This document shows, piece after piece, positions 9,142 through 18,875 of a stretch of 64,000 nt of DNA. This DNA is from Buchnera aphidicola str. Bp (Baizongia pistaciae). GTDB lineage: Bacteria; Pseudomonadota; Gammaproteobacteria; Enterobacterales; Enterobacteriaceae. The notes under the pieces were generated by a model. That model did not search any database, was not told the DNA's origin, and was given only the letters and a program-made list of their open reading frames with translations. The position numbers and the translations under genes were made by a program. The stretch spans positions 62,001-126,000 of the forward strand of contig NC_004545.1 in assembly GCF_000007725.1 (NCBI RefSeq). Direction: 5' to 3'. Numbering within the stretch: the first letter of the stretch is position 1; each line of letters begins with the position of its first letter.

Positions 9142-11160
9142 ATGAAGGATATTAAAAATTATATATTAAAATTACAAGATGAAATTCGTTATCATGCGTA
9201 TTTGTATCATACTTTAAATTCTCCTAAAATTTCTGATGAAAAATATGATTTTTTAGTGATAGAATTGCAAAGATTAGAAAAAAAATGTAAATATAGTGTT
9301 AGATTTAAAGATTCTCCTACACAATCTGTAGGTTCAGAAAATTTACCTGAATTTAAGAAGTTTAGTCATATTACTCCAATGTTATCTTTAAATAATGTAT
9401 TTATTAAAAATGATTTTTTAAAATTTTATAAAAAAATTGTCAATAATATTACAGTCGAAAAAATTTTTTTTTGTTCCGAATTAAAATTTGATGGTGTGGC
9501 TATAAATTTAATATATATAAATGGACTATTGTTTCGCGCTGTAACTCGGGGTAATGGTTATGAAGGTGAAGATGTAACAAGTAATGTTAATATGATTTCG
9601 TCTGTTCCTAAAAAGTTAATTGGTATAGATATACCTGAAACTTTAGAGGTAAGAGGTGAAATTTTTATGTTAAAAAGTGATTTTAAAAAATTAAATGTTC
9701 GGTTGACAAAATTTAAAAAAAAATTGTTTTCGAATTCTAGAAATGCTGCTTCTGGGTCTTTGCGTCATAAAAATGCTAAAGTAACAGAATTAAGAAGTTT
9801 GACATTTTATTGCTATGGATGTGGTTATTGCAGTTATGAAAATTTTACGGACAGTCACTTTTTGAGATTAAAAAAGTTAAAAAGTTGGGGTTTTCCAATC
9901 AGTGATTATAATTTTTTGCATTCTTCGTATGATGAAATATTGCGTTTTTATAATTTTATTCAAAATGAACGCTATTTTTTAAATTTTAATATTGATGGAA
10001 TAGTGATTAAAGTTGATTCTATTTGTCTGCAAAAATCATTAAGTACTACGAGTAAAGCGCCTCGGTGGGCAGTTGCATATAAATTTTCTGATAAAATTAA
10101 AATAACTACAATAATGAATATTTTATATCAAGTAGGGCGTACTGGTGTAATTACTCCGGTAGCGCAAGTTACTCCAATATATATATCTGGTGTTTTAATA
10201 AAAAAAGTTTCTTTGCATAATTTTAATGAAATAAGAAGGTTAAATTTAAACATTGGTGATTCTGTTTTTATTAAGCGATCTGGCGATGTAATTCCTCACA
10301 TAATTGAAGTTGCATCTAAATGTAAATTACAACGCAACGAAGACATTAGTATTCCTAAATTTTGTCCAGAATGTGGTTCAAAATTAAAGGTTGATAGTTT
10401 TAGTAATATTAAAATACGTTGTATGGCTGGATTAAAATGTTTAAGTCAATTTAAGAAGTTATTACATTATTTTTGTTCTAAAAAGGGATTAAATATTCTT
10501 GGTTTGGGTCCAAAAATTATAGATAAATTAGTAGATTTAGGTTATGTTAGTGATTTATCAGATATTTTTGATTTAAATGTATCGTTGTTAACTAAAGTAG
10601 AAAATATAGGTATAATAAAATCACAAAACATTATAAGATCTATCAATAATTCTAAGAATGTTAGTTTTTCAAAATTTTTATGTTCGTTAGGAATATTTGA
10701 AGTAGGAAGTATAGTAGCTAGGAGTATTTCTAATTATTTCTTTACATTAGATAAGTTTATGAATTCTTCTAAAGAAGAATTTTTGTTAATAAATGGGATT
10801 GGTGTAAATATAGCTGATAATTTATATAATTTTATTAATGATGAGTTTAATAAAAACATTATATTTAAGTTATCGAAAAAATTAAATATTTCTTCAGATA
10901 TTAATGCTATTATTGATAATAATAATACCCTGTTTAGAAAGAAAATTGTATTTAGTGGTTCGTTTTCTAATTTTTCTCGTTCAAAAATTATAGAACTATC
11001 TAAAAAATTAGGAATAATAGTTGTATCTTCTGTTTCTAAATCAGTAGATTATATTATAATAGGTAAAAAACCAGGTAGAAAGCTAATAAAAGCTAAAAAA
11101 TTTAGTATACCTGGTATATACGAAAAAGAGTTTTTAAATATAATTAATGTTTACTTGTAG
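9142..11160 (+). CDS. ligA: NAD-dependent DNA ligase
   Basis: The product is 672 aa (E. coli 671). It seals nicks during replication and repair using NAD+. Domain Ia carries YHAYLYH; the adenylated lysine is K115 in SELKFDGVAINL; motif TRGNGYEGEDVT follows. The zinc finger shows CPECG ... CMAGLKC, then helix-hairpin-helix repeats (GLGPKIIDKLVDLGYV; INGIGVNIADNL) and a C-terminal BRCT domain from about residue 600. A GGAAG ribosome site precedes the ATG. All domains are present, so it appears functional. It is separated from the PTS operon by a long spacer. Confidence 0.97.
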   Translation: MKDIKNYILKLQDEIRYHAYLYHTLNSPKISDEKYDFLVIELQRLEKKCKYSVRFKDSPTQSVGSENLPEFKKFSHITPMLSLNNVFIKNDFLKFYKKIVNNITVEKIFFCSELKFDGVAINLIYINGLLFRAVTRGNGYEGEDVTSNVNMISSVPKKLIGIDIPETLEVRGEIFMLKSDFKKLNVRLTKFKKKLFSNSRNAASGSLRHKNAKVTELRSLTFYCYGCGYCSYENFTDSHFLRLKKLKSWGFPISDYNFLHSSYDEILRFYNFIQNERYFLNFNIDGIVIKVDSICLQKSLSTTSKAPRWAVAYKFSDKIKITTIMNILYQVGRTGVITPVAQVTPIYISGVLIKKVSLHNFNEIRRLNLNIGDSVFIKRSGDVIPHIIEVASKCKLQRNEDISIPKFCPECGSKLKVDSFSNIKIRCMAGLKCLSQFKKLLHYFCSKKGLNILGLGPKIIDKLVDLGYVSDLSDIFDLNVSLLTKVENIGIIKSQNIIRSINNSKNVSFSKFLCSLGIFEVGSIVARSISNYFFTLDKFMNSSKEEFLLINGIGVNIADNLYNFINDEFNKNIIFKLSKKLNISSDINAIIDNNNTLFRKKIVFSGSFSNFSRSKIIELSKKLGIIVVSSVSKSVDYIIIGKKPGRKLIKAKKFSIPGIYEKEFLNIINVYL

Positions 11161-11204
11161 TATAAATATTATTTTTTTTAGTGAAGCATTTATTTTGTTA
11201 TATA

Positions 11205-11277
11205 TGGGTCGTGCAGGATTTGAACCTGCGACCAATTGATTAAAAGTCAACTGCTCTACCAACTGAGCTAACGACCC
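11205..11277 (-). tRNA. tRNA-Lys (anticodon UUU)
   Basis: This is a 73-nt cloverleaf on the minus strand with acceptor GGGTCGT paired to ACGACCC, TTCGAAT T-loop and anticodon TTT in CTTTTAA. It is nearly identical to E. coli tRNA-Lys. The discriminator base is A and CCA is not encoded. It lies 10 nt downstream of tRNA-Val(UAC), as in the E. coli valUXY-lysV operon beside gltX. Confidence 0.97.
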
Positions 11278-11287
11278 AAAATTATTT

Positions 11288-11360
11288 TGGGTGATGACGG
11301 TCTCGAACCGCCGACCTTCTCCGTGTAAAGGAGATGCTCTACCAATTGAGCTAATCACCC
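11288..11360 (-). tRNA. tRNA-Val (anticodon UAC)
   Basis: This is a 73-nt cloverleaf on the minus strand with acceptor GGGTGAT paired to ATCACCC, anticodon TAC in TTTACAC, and a GGTTCGA T-loop. CCA is not encoded. It is transcribed ahead of tRNA-Lys. The two are the reduced version of the E. coli val-val-val-lys tRNA operon next to gltX. Confidence 0.97.
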
Positions 11361-11494
11361 TTTATATCTATCTATTGTAAAGATTAGAAATTTAGAGTCA
11401 ATCTTTTTTTTTATAAAATTTATATTTATTTTCGGTTTTTACAAAATTTTTTTGTTTTTTAAAGTTTTCAAACATAAAATTTATTTGGAAATGT

Positions 11495-12913
11495 ATGATA
11501 ATTAAAACTCGATTTGCTCCTAGTCCTACTGGGCCTTTGCACATTGGAAGTGTTCGTACTGCTTTATATGCATGGTTATTTGCGAAAAGTATGAATGGGA
11601 AGTTTGTTTTACGAATAGAGGATACAGATAAACGACGTTCAACTAATGCTTTTACTTCTGAAATAATTAATAACTTGGAATGGTTAGGATTAAATTGGGA
11701 TGAAGGACCATATTTTCAAAGTGATAGGTTAGAGTATTATAGAAATATTATTAAAAAGATGGTCGAAGCCGGTTTGGCATATAAGTGTTATTGTACTAAT
11801 GATAGGTTATTAAAATTAAGAAAATTTCAGATATCATTAGGAAAAAAACCAAAATATGATCGTAAATGTCGATATCTTGTTAAAAAAGATATATTAAGCA
11901 CTGATTATGTGATTAGATTTTGTAATCCTGATTTTGGATGTGTTACGTTTTGTGATAAAATTAGGGGAAAAATATCGATAGAAAATAAGGAATTAGACGA
12001 TTTAGTTATTCAGCGAGCTGATGGTATACCAACTTATAATTTTTGTGTAGTAATAGATGACAGAGATATGAATATTACTCATGTAATCAGGGGGGAAGAT
12101 CATATTAGTAACACGCCGCGTCAGATTAATATATTACGAGCATTAAATGCGAATATTCCTATTTATGCTCATGTTTCAATGGTATTATCTGAAGATAAAC
12201 AAAAGTTATCTAAGAGAAATAATACAATTACTAGTATATCAGAATATCGTTTGTGTGGTTATCTTCCAGAGTCTTTATTAAATTATATAGTTCGTTTAGG
12301 TTGGTCGCATGGAAATCAAGAAATTTTTAGTATTTCTGAAATGATAAAATATTTTACGTTAGAAAGTCTTAATAAGTCTTCTAGTTGTTTAAATAAAAAA
12401 AAATTATTATGGTTAAATCGATTTTATATCAATAATTTGCCAGAAACAGTTATTAAAAAACATTTACAATATCAGTTTAATAAAAATAATATAGATTATA
12501 AGAATGATTCAGATTTACTTAAATTAGTTAAGTTATTAGGCTCTCGTTATTATACTTTGCAAGAAATTGTTGATTATTCTAGATGTTTTTATAATAAATC
12601 TATTTGTTTTAATTCAAATATAATGTCTAAACATTTAGATAATTCTTCTAAATTAATTTTAAAAAAAATATATGATAAATTTTTAGATTTAGAAGTTTGG
12701 AATGTAGAAGTAATACGTTCTTTGTTAAATAGCTCTGTATGCGAGTTACAAATAAGTTTTAAAAAAGTTTCTATGACTATTCGTATAGCTGTAACTGGAC
12801 ATGTTTTTTCTCCAAATCTTTGTTCTGTTATATGTTTCCTTGGAAAAAATAAATTTTTATTAAGAATAAAAGAAGCTTTGTTGTATATTAAAAATATGTG
12901 TTTCGAAGTATAA
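11495..12913 (+). CDS. gltX: Glutamyl-tRNA synthetase
   Basis: The product is 472 aa (E. coli 471). This class I synthetase charges tRNA-Glu. The HIGH signature is in RFAPSPTGPLHIGSVRTAL near residue 20; KMSKS appears as KLSKRNN near residue 240; VIRGEDHISNTPRQ is intact. A cysteine/histidine-containing segment (CYCTNDRL ... KYDRKC) near residue 100-130 resembles the zinc-binding insert. The C-terminal anticodon-binding domain is present through to the end. It is flanked by tRNA genes on both sides, conserved with E. coli. Confidence 0.97.
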   Translation: MIIKTRFAPSPTGPLHIGSVRTALYAWLFAKSMNGKFVLRIEDTDKRRSTNAFTSEIINNLEWLGLNWDEGPYFQSDRLEYYRNIIKKMVEAGLAYKCYCTNDRLLKLRKFQISLGKKPKYDRKCRYLVKKDILSTDYVIRFCNPDFGCVTFCDKIRGKISIENKELDDLVIQRADGIPTYNFCVVIDDRDMNITHVIRGEDHISNTPRQINILRALNANIPIYAHVSMVLSEDKQKLSKRNNTITSISEYRLCGYLPESLLNYIVRLGWSHGNQEIFSISEMIKYFTLESLNKSSSCLNKKKLLWLNRFYINNLPETVIKKHLQYQFNKNNIDYKNDSDLLKLVKLLGSRYYTLQEIVDYSRCFYNKSICFNSNIMSKHLDNSSKLILKKIYDKFLDLEVWNVEVIRSLLNSSVCELQISFKKVSMTIRIAVTGHVFSPNLCSVICFLGKNKFLLRIKEALLYIKNMCFEV

Positions 12914-12986
12914 AGTTTTTTCAAAAGTCATTTTTTTATTTAAATTAATTTAGAACTGCTGTTTTAATTAAATTTTTAACTTTTAT

Positions 12987-13059
12987 GGGGTTATAGCTCA
13001 ATTGGTAGAGCGTTTGCATGGCATGCAAAGGGTTAGCGGTTCAAATCCGCTTAACTCCA
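12987..13059 (+). tRNA. tRNA-Ala (anticodon GGC)
   Basis: This is a 73-nt cloverleaf with acceptor GGGGTTA/TAACTCC that includes the G3-U70 wobble, the hallmark identity element of tRNA-Ala. The anticodon stem TTTGC/GCAAA encloses ATGGCAT, giving GGC. CCA is not encoded. E. coli alaWX (GGC) also sits next to gltX. Confidence 0.97.
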
Positions 13060-13189
13060 AAACGATTAAATATATTAATTTTATTTTAGAAGATAAAATT
13101 AAATATAAATTTAAATTAAATTTAGTAACTTTTTTATAGGTATGAATTTTCTAAGTATTGTAATTTAGTTAATATATTAAAGTATATGA

Positions 13190-13492
13190 TTAAATTTGCA
13201 TATTCATTATTTCTTGATAACTTTCAACCAGTTTATTTTTTACTTGAACAAGAAATTGAATAGAAATAGATATTTTTTGTAAATCTACCATAATATCGTT
13301 TAAAGAACTATTTGATTCGTCTATTTGTGAATTATTTATTTTATCAAATATATTTCTTTCGTTAGCGCTTGTTTTTTTTAATGCATTAGTAAAATTTTCA
13401 TAGAAATTTTTTGGGTGCGTTATTTTTTCTGTACTAAGATATGGTATTACATCATCAGAATATAAGTTATTGTTTATATTTTGTATTTTCAT
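13190..13492 (-). CDS. fliE: Flagellar hook-basal body protein FliE
   Basis: The product is 100 aa (E. coli 104). FliE joins the MS ring to the rod and is the first protein exported by the flagellar type III apparatus. The N-terminus is poorly conserved. The C-terminal helix SIQFLVQVKNKLVESYQEIMNMQI matches the FliE signature VNxRNKLVxAYQEVMxMxV. It is transcribed divergently from fliF, exactly as in E. coli, with a 195-nt shared promoter region. The family match rests mainly on the last 35 residues and the context. Confidence 0.93.
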   Translation of the reverse strand: MKIQNINNNLYSDDVIPYLSTEKITHPKNFYENFTNALKKTSANERNIFDKINNSQIDESNSSLNDIMVDLQKISISIQFLVQVKNKLVESYQEIMNMQI

Positions 13493-13687
13493 AATTATTT
13501 CTTAATTAAAATTTAGAACATTTTATGATAGTAATGTAACATAAATTTTGTATTATTAATATATATCTATTCTTATGTAATTAAATTTTCATGTTTATAA
13601 ATTATTTGGAATATAATATGTACTACTAAAGTTTTAGCAACATAATAAACGTTTAATTAAATATAGTTTTCGTGAAGGGAATATTTC

Positions 13688-15355
13688 ATGAATATGGGCC
13701 GTACATCTAATTTAAATGTAAAAAATAGAGATTTAAAACGTAATTTTTTTTCGAATTTATCACTAAATGTTCGTGTTTTACTGTTGGTTTTTTTAATTAC
13801 GTTAATAGTATTTTATATATTTTTTTTTAAACCTCTTAATTATTCTATTCTTTATAATAACTTATCTAATGATGATGAAAAGTCGATAGTTTCGCGGTTA
13901 ATTAGTTTGAAAATACCATTTAAGTTTAATCAAAACCATTCTGAGTTGCTGATACCTAGTAATGCACTTAAAAAAGTGTATTTGGATTTAGCAGAGCAGG
14001 GTTTACCTAAAGAGAAAAAAGTTGGTTTTGAATTATTAGATACAGAAAAGTTTGGTTTAAGTCAATTTAATGAAGAAGTTAATTATGAAAGAGCATTAGA
14101 AGGTGAATTAGCAAGGAGTATTCAAAAATTAGAAAATATAAAAACTGCTCGAGTTCATATAGTATTGTCTAAATCTTCAGTTTTTATTCGTGAAAAAAAA
14201 ATTCCGTCTGCTTCTGTAATATTAGAAATTAAACCAGGTCGTTATCTTAATTATAATCAAATTAACTCTATTTTACATATAGTCGCTCAAGGTGTGTCGA
14301 ATTTACAAATTGAAAATATTACAATAGTTGATCAATTTGGGAATCTATTAAGTAGTATGAATGATTTGTATAATGATAGTTATAGTAACAATCAGTTAAA
14401 ATATTCTAATGAAATAGAAACTGGTTACAAAAATAAGATCGAAAGTGTGTTAGTTCCATTAGTTGGTGTAAATAATATTCATGCACAGGTTACTGCTCAA
14501 ATAAGTTTTGATAAACAAGAAAATTCAGAAGAAAGATTTACTCCTAATTATAGTAACGAAAAGCAATCTGTCCGTTCTGTTCAGAATAAAAAGAATATAG
14601 AATTTAGTGAAAAATATTCAGATAATTCTTTTTCTTCAAATCAAGGTGTTTTATCTAATAAAAAATTGAATGATTTATCTAATTCATCTTTGTTATTTAA
14701 TCACAATAATATTCCTAATTTTTCAGAACAAGTCTCATCTACAAAAAATTCTAAAAGAAATTTAAGCGATGAATCTGTTATTCCACAATCAAGTACTAAT
14801 CAGAATTATATTGTTAATTATGAATTAGATCATGTAATTTCTCATAATAAATTTAATGTGGGAAATGTTAAGCGTCTTTCGGTTGCAGTAGTTATTAACT
14901 ATGTTAAAGATAAACATGGTAAGTTTGTTTCTTTAAGTACAGATAAGTTGAATAGTATTAAAAAATTGGTTTGTGAATCTGTTGGGTTTTCTCGAAAAAG
15001 AGGAGATAGCGTTTCTGTAGTTAATTTCAAATTTTCAACGCCAGAGGTTTATTTTCAATCTCCTCCCAGCAATTATAATAAATATATTTCATTTAATAAT
15101 TTGTTTGAGTTTTTTTTAATATGTCTAGGTGTAATAATATTATGTTTGTTAATTATCAAGTTAAATTTTTTAAAAATATTATTTAAAAATAAAAAGCGGA
15201 TAGATATTTCTAATAATTATGCAGTTAAGGACAATTTGACATCACAGAATAAAGGTGTAGAAGATGATAAAGAATTAAAAAAAAAATTGAGTAGCGTATT
15301 AGAATCTGATCCGAAAGAGATTGCTATGGTTATTCGAAAATGGATAAGTGGTTAA
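13688..15355 (+). CDS. fliF: Flagellar MS-ring protein FliF
   Basis: The product is 555 aa (E. coli 552). It forms the membrane-embedded MS ring that houses the export gate. There is an N-terminal transmembrane helix at about residues 29-48 and a second at about 475-492. The ring-building periplasmic motifs include [32 protein letters not shown] and [13 protein letters not shown]. The C-terminal cytoplasmic tail ends in [13 protein letters not shown], the FliG-binding segment. Residues 280-370 are a low-complexity Ser/Asn-rich insert. The start has GAAGGGA upstream. It is the first gene of the plus-strand flagellar operon. Confidence 0.96.
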
Positions 15356-15359
15356 AATT

Positions 15360-16322
15360 ATGAATTTAAATGGCGAACAAAAAAGTGCTGTCTTATTAGC
15401 ATTAGTAGGTATAGATAAAGCTATAGAAATTTTAAAAGAACTTTCTATACAAGAAATTGAGAATATTGCTAAATGTATGTCTTACATGGATGTTATATCT
15501 AGTATAACTGCTGATTTAGTGTTATCTGAATTTTGTAATGAAGTTAGAATAAATAAGGATCAAAATATAAGTTTTATCAATAACAATTTTATTATATCTC
15601 TTTTAAAAAAAGTTCTAGGTGAACATCACGCTGTGTTACTTTTAGATAAATTTAAAAATCAAAAAAATATTTCAGATAATATAAAGAAGTTAAACTTAAT
15701 TAATCCAGAAAAAATAGTAAGTTTAATTAAAGGTGAACATCCTCAAATTATTGCTACAATATTGATTTATTTAAATAGAAATCATGCAGCAAATATTTTA
15801 TCATATTTTGAAGATAATTTAAGTTTAGATATAATTAGACGAATAGCTAATTTTTCTAGTTTAAAGAAATTAGGTCAAGAAGAGTTTGTTAAAATAATTG
15901 ATAATTTAATAAATAAATATCAAAATTCTATGTTAAACCAACAAGGTATAGTTACTGCTGTAGAATTGTTAAAATTAATTAAGAGAGATCAGGAAACAAA
16001 AATTTTAACAAAAATGTTTTCATCAGATAAGGTATTAGCTAAACGAATTAAAACTAAGATGCTTGAGTTTTCGGATATTATAAATCTAGACGATGTATAT
16101 ATTCGGCGATTAATTAAAGTATTTCCGTTATATGAATTGTCTGAAATTATGAAGGTTGAAAAAGAAGAGTTTAAAAAAAAGTTTTATAAAAATATGTCTC
16201 TAGAAAATACAAATTTGATAAAAAATTATTGTTCAAAAAAAATATTTATTTCGAATGATTTAATACAAAAAAAAAGAAATAATTTATTAAATTCAGTCAA
16301 AAAAATTTTGTATAACAGCTAA
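15360..16322 (+). CDS. fliG: Flagellar motor switch protein FliG
   Basis: The product is 320 aa (E. coli 331). In the C ring FliG contacts FliF with its N-domain and the stators with its C-domain. MNLNGEQKSAVLLALVG fits the family start; a GTG at 15348 overlapping fliF is less likely. The middle domain has EHPQIIATILIYLNRNHAANIL, and FLNMSLRA-like KNMSLENTN marks the C-terminal domain. The charged torque helix is diverged. In an apparently filament-less apparatus the torque role may be irrelevant while the ring scaffold is kept (inference). Confidence 0.95.
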   Translation: MNLNGEQKSAVLLALVGIDKAIEILKELSIQEIENIAKCMSYMDVISSITADLVLSEFCNEVRINKDQNISFINNNFIISLLKKVLGEHHAVLLLDKFKNQKNISDNIKKLNLINPEKIVSLIKGEHPQIIATILIYLNRNHAANILSYFEDNLSLDIIRRIANFSSLKKLGQEEFVKIIDNLINKYQNSMLNQQGIVTAVELLKLIKRDQETKILTKMFSSDKVLAKRIKTKMLEFSDIINLDDVYIRRLIKVFPLYELSEIMKVEKEEFKKKFYKNMSLENTNLIKNYCSKKIFISNDLIQKKRNNLLNSVKKILYNS

Positions 16323-16352
16323 GATTATTAATTATCGGGAACGTGTAAGATT

Positions 16353-17030
16353 ATGTCTAAAAATTTTTTAAATAAAGCTTGGGAAAAATGGAATCCTGGA
16401 GAAATAGATACAACTACAAATATTACACATAATAATTTTAAAAAGTCAGATCAGGTAAGTAATTTTTCAAATACTTTTACTGCAGAACAAAATAATGATA
16501 ATTTAAATAATATAAAAAAAAATGGTTATGAGGATGGTTTTAAAAGAGGTAAAAAGGAGGGTTTTGAAGCTGGATTCAAAAAGTCGTTTGCAGAGTTTGA
16601 GAAAAAAAATCGTGAAATTTTAAATAAAATGGAAGATTTTTTATCTAATTTTAGACAATCATTATCATTATTTGATGAAAAGGTTTCTTCTAAAATAATA
16701 AACACAGTTTTAAAAATTTCTAAGAAAGTTTTAGAGACTACTACATTAGCTAATGATGATTCTAGTTTTTTAAAAAAAATAGAAACAATATTTCAAGATC
16801 GGATGTTTTCTTTAGAAAATCCAAAACTATTTATTAGCCCGAATAATCAATTATTAGTTAAAAAGTATTTTGGTAAGATATTTAGTCAATATGGTTGGAC
16901 AATTTGTTATAATCACTATATTCCTTCAGGAGAGTTTATAATTTCGTCAGGAGATACTATTTTAGATTCGACTTCTTCTACACGTTGGAACAAATTATGT
17001 AAACTAGTATATTTTCAGGAAAAACAATGA
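16353..17030 (+). CDS. fliH: Flagellar export ATPase regulator FliH
   Basis: The product is 225 aa (E. coli 228). FliH dimers hold the FliI ATPase at the export gate. The N-terminus LNKAWEKWNPGEI has the conserved Trp residues that dock to the gate and C ring. The middle shows the FliH glycine-repeat helix (YEDGFKRGKKEGFEAGFKKS, residues about 59-78, GxxxG spacing). The C-terminal half is a V/A-ATPase E-subunit-like domain. It overlaps fliI by 4 nt (ATGA), so the two are translationally coupled. Confidence 0.93.
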   Translation: MSKNFLNKAWEKWNPGEIDTTTNITHNNFKKSDQVSNFSNTFTAEQNNDNLNNIKKNGYEDGFKRGKKEGFEAGFKKSFAEFEKKNREILNKMEDFLSNFRQSLSLFDEKVSSKIINTVLKISKKVLETTTLANDDSSFLKKIETIFQDRMFSLENPKLFISPNNQLLVKKYFGKIFSQYGWTICYNHYIPSGEFIISSGDTILDSTSSTRWNKLCKLVYFQEKQ

Positions 17031-18391
17031 ATTTACGTATAAAAAAGTGGTTGGAAAAATTAGATCAATTTGAGAAAATATTAGTGCATATGCCCAGTAT
17101 AATGTATTGTGGTAAATTAATTGGAATTAATGGTTTGGTATTAGAAGTAAGCGGATTGAAATTACCAATTGGTACAATATGCATTGTTGAAAAAAATAAT
17201 AGTATTTTAGATTCTGATATGATAGAAGCTGAAGTGATTGGTTTTAGACGAAATTTGTTGTTATTACTTCTTTTATCAAATGTTAGCGATTTAACTGCTG
17301 ATTCTAAAGTTACGCCAAAAATTTTAAATGGTAGCTATTATAATATTAATAAACTACCAGTGTGTGATAAATTATTAGGAAGGATCGTAGATGGTTTAGG
17401 AAAACCATTAGATAATTTTTCCAAAATTGATAGTAAATATAATGTTTCATTAACTAATGTATCAATTAATCCTCTTCATCGTGAGCCCGTAACTCATGTT
17501 TTAGATACTGGTATACGATCTATAAATGGATTATTAACGATTGGAAGAGGACAAAAAATAGGTTTGTTTGCTAGTTCTGGATTAGGAAAAAGTGTTTTGC
17601 TAGGTATGATGACACGGTACACTCAGGCAGATATAGTTATATTAAGTTTAATAGGTGAGCGTGGAAGAGAAGTAAAAGAGTTTATAGATTCTGTGTTAAC
17701 TGAAACTGTTTTATCTCGTTCAATAGTTATTTCTGCACCTTCAGAATCATCAGTGTTGATGCAAACTAGAGGTGCTATTTATGCTATGCGAATAGCTGAA
17801 TATTTTAGAGATAAAAATTTTCATGTTTTGTTAATTATGGATTCATTAACTCGTTATGCGATGGCACATCGGGAAATATCTTTATCAATAGGTGAGTTAC
17901 CTGTTAGTAAGGGGTACCCGCCTTCTGTTTTTTCAAAATTGTTTTCATTGATAGAGCGTGCGGGAAATGGAAAAATAAATAGTGGATCGATTACTGCTTT
18001 TTTTACAGTTTTAACTGAAGAAGAGGAAAGATATGATCCCATTTCTGAATCTGCAAGATCAATTTTAGATGGGCATATTATACTTTCTCGTGAGTATGCG
18101 GAATCAGGTCATTATCCTGCTATTAATATAGAAAATTCAATTAGTCGCGTTATGCCGAATATTGTAGATAGTTCTCATTATTCTTTTGCTTGTCATTTTA
18201 AAAAAATTGTATCGTTATATCAGCGCAATAGAGACTTAATTAATGTTGGTGCATATATTTCAGGAACTGACCCGGATTTGGATATGGCTATTACTTTAAT
18301 ACCTAAATTAAACAAGTTTTTACAACAAGGAATGTTAGAGAAAAGTAACTTTTTAGATTCTAAAAAAAGTTTATATAGTTTATTTAATTAA
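17027..18391 (+). CDS. fliI: Flagellum-specific export ATPase FliI
   Basis: The product is 454 aa (E. coli 457). It is the F1-beta-like ATPase of the flagellar type III export apparatus. Walker A is ASSGLGKS at residues 182-189, Walker B is in VLLIMDSLTRYAMA, and LIGERGREVKEFI, SLIERAGN and DGHIILSRE are intact. Conservation is far higher than in neighbouring fliH, fliJ and fliK, which argues that the ATPase is still used. Its start overlaps fliH. Confidence 0.97.
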   Translation: MNLRIKKWLEKLDQFEKILVHMPSIMYCGKLIGINGLVLEVSGLKLPIGTICIVEKNNSILDSDMIEAEVIGFRRNLLLLLLLSNVSDLTADSKVTPKILNGSYYNINKLPVCDKLLGRIVDGLGKPLDNFSKIDSKYNVSLTNVSINPLHREPVTHVLDTGIRSINGLLTIGRGQKIGLFASSGLGKSVLLGMMTRYTQADIVILSLIGERGREVKEFIDSVLTETVLSRSIVISAPSESSVLMQTRGAIYAMRIAEYFRDKNFHVLLIMDSLTRYAMAHREISLSIGELPVSKGYPPSVFSKLFSLIERAGNGKINSGSITAFFTVLTEEEERYDPISESARSILDGHIILSREYAESGHYPAINIENSISRVMPNIVDSSHYSFACHFKKIVSLYQRNRDLINVGAYISGTDPDLDMAITLIPKLNKFLQQGMLEKSNFLDSKKSLYSLFN

Positions 18392-18407
18392 TATAGTGGT
18401 TTATTTT

Positions 18408-18875
18408 ATGTATAAGAAAAAACGATGTTTTACCTTATTAAAGTATTTAGACGTTAAAAGTAATTATCATATAGTTCTTAACTTAAAAAAGATATTATCT
18501 GGTATAATTCAAGTTAAAGCTCAACTTGATATATTAATGTCTTATCAGTGTGAATATTTAAAATGTTTAGATCAAGAACTTAAGTTTTATATTTCAGGTA
18601 CCCGACTAGCTCATTATTATAATTTTATTGCTTTTTTAATAGATGGTGTCAATAAACAAAACGATACTATGTGTAAGCTTTATAAACAGTATAATGAGTA
18701 TATATATTTATGGAAAAAAAAACAAAAAAAAATTAAAATGTGGAATAATATTAATTCTAGATTGTTATTAAATAGATTTAAACTTAGTCAGTTAGATGAC
18801 CAAGATTTATTAGATTCATGTTGTACGTATAAATATCTATTAAAAAATGATAGAGAAGATACGGATTATGTTTAA
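18408..18875 (+). CDS. fliJ: Flagellar export chaperone-like protein FliJ
   Basis: The product is 155 aa (E. coli 147) and predicted largely helical. It is called mainly from position between fliI and fliK and from its size and coiled-coil character (KQNDTMCKLYKQYNEYIYLWKKKQKKIKMWNNI). FliJ is the ATPase stalk that links FliI to FlhA. The ATG at 18408 is preferred over a GTG at 18396. Sequence identity to the family looks low and the protein is very rich in Lys, Tyr, Leu and Asn, so function could be relaxed. It overlaps fliK by 8 nt. Confidence 0.8.
   Translation: MYKKKRCFTLLKYLDVKSNYHIVLNLKKILSGIIQVKAQLDILMSYQCEYLKCLDQELKFYISGTRLAHYYNFIAFLIDGVNKQNDTMCKLYKQYNEYIYLWKKKQKKIKMWNNINSRLLLNRFKLSQLDDQDLLDSCCTYKYLLKNDREDTDYV

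Noticed and set aside
11134-11358. 74-codon frame across the tRNA-Lys/tRNA-Val genes
   Set aside because: It is the translation of tRNA genes, a common false call.
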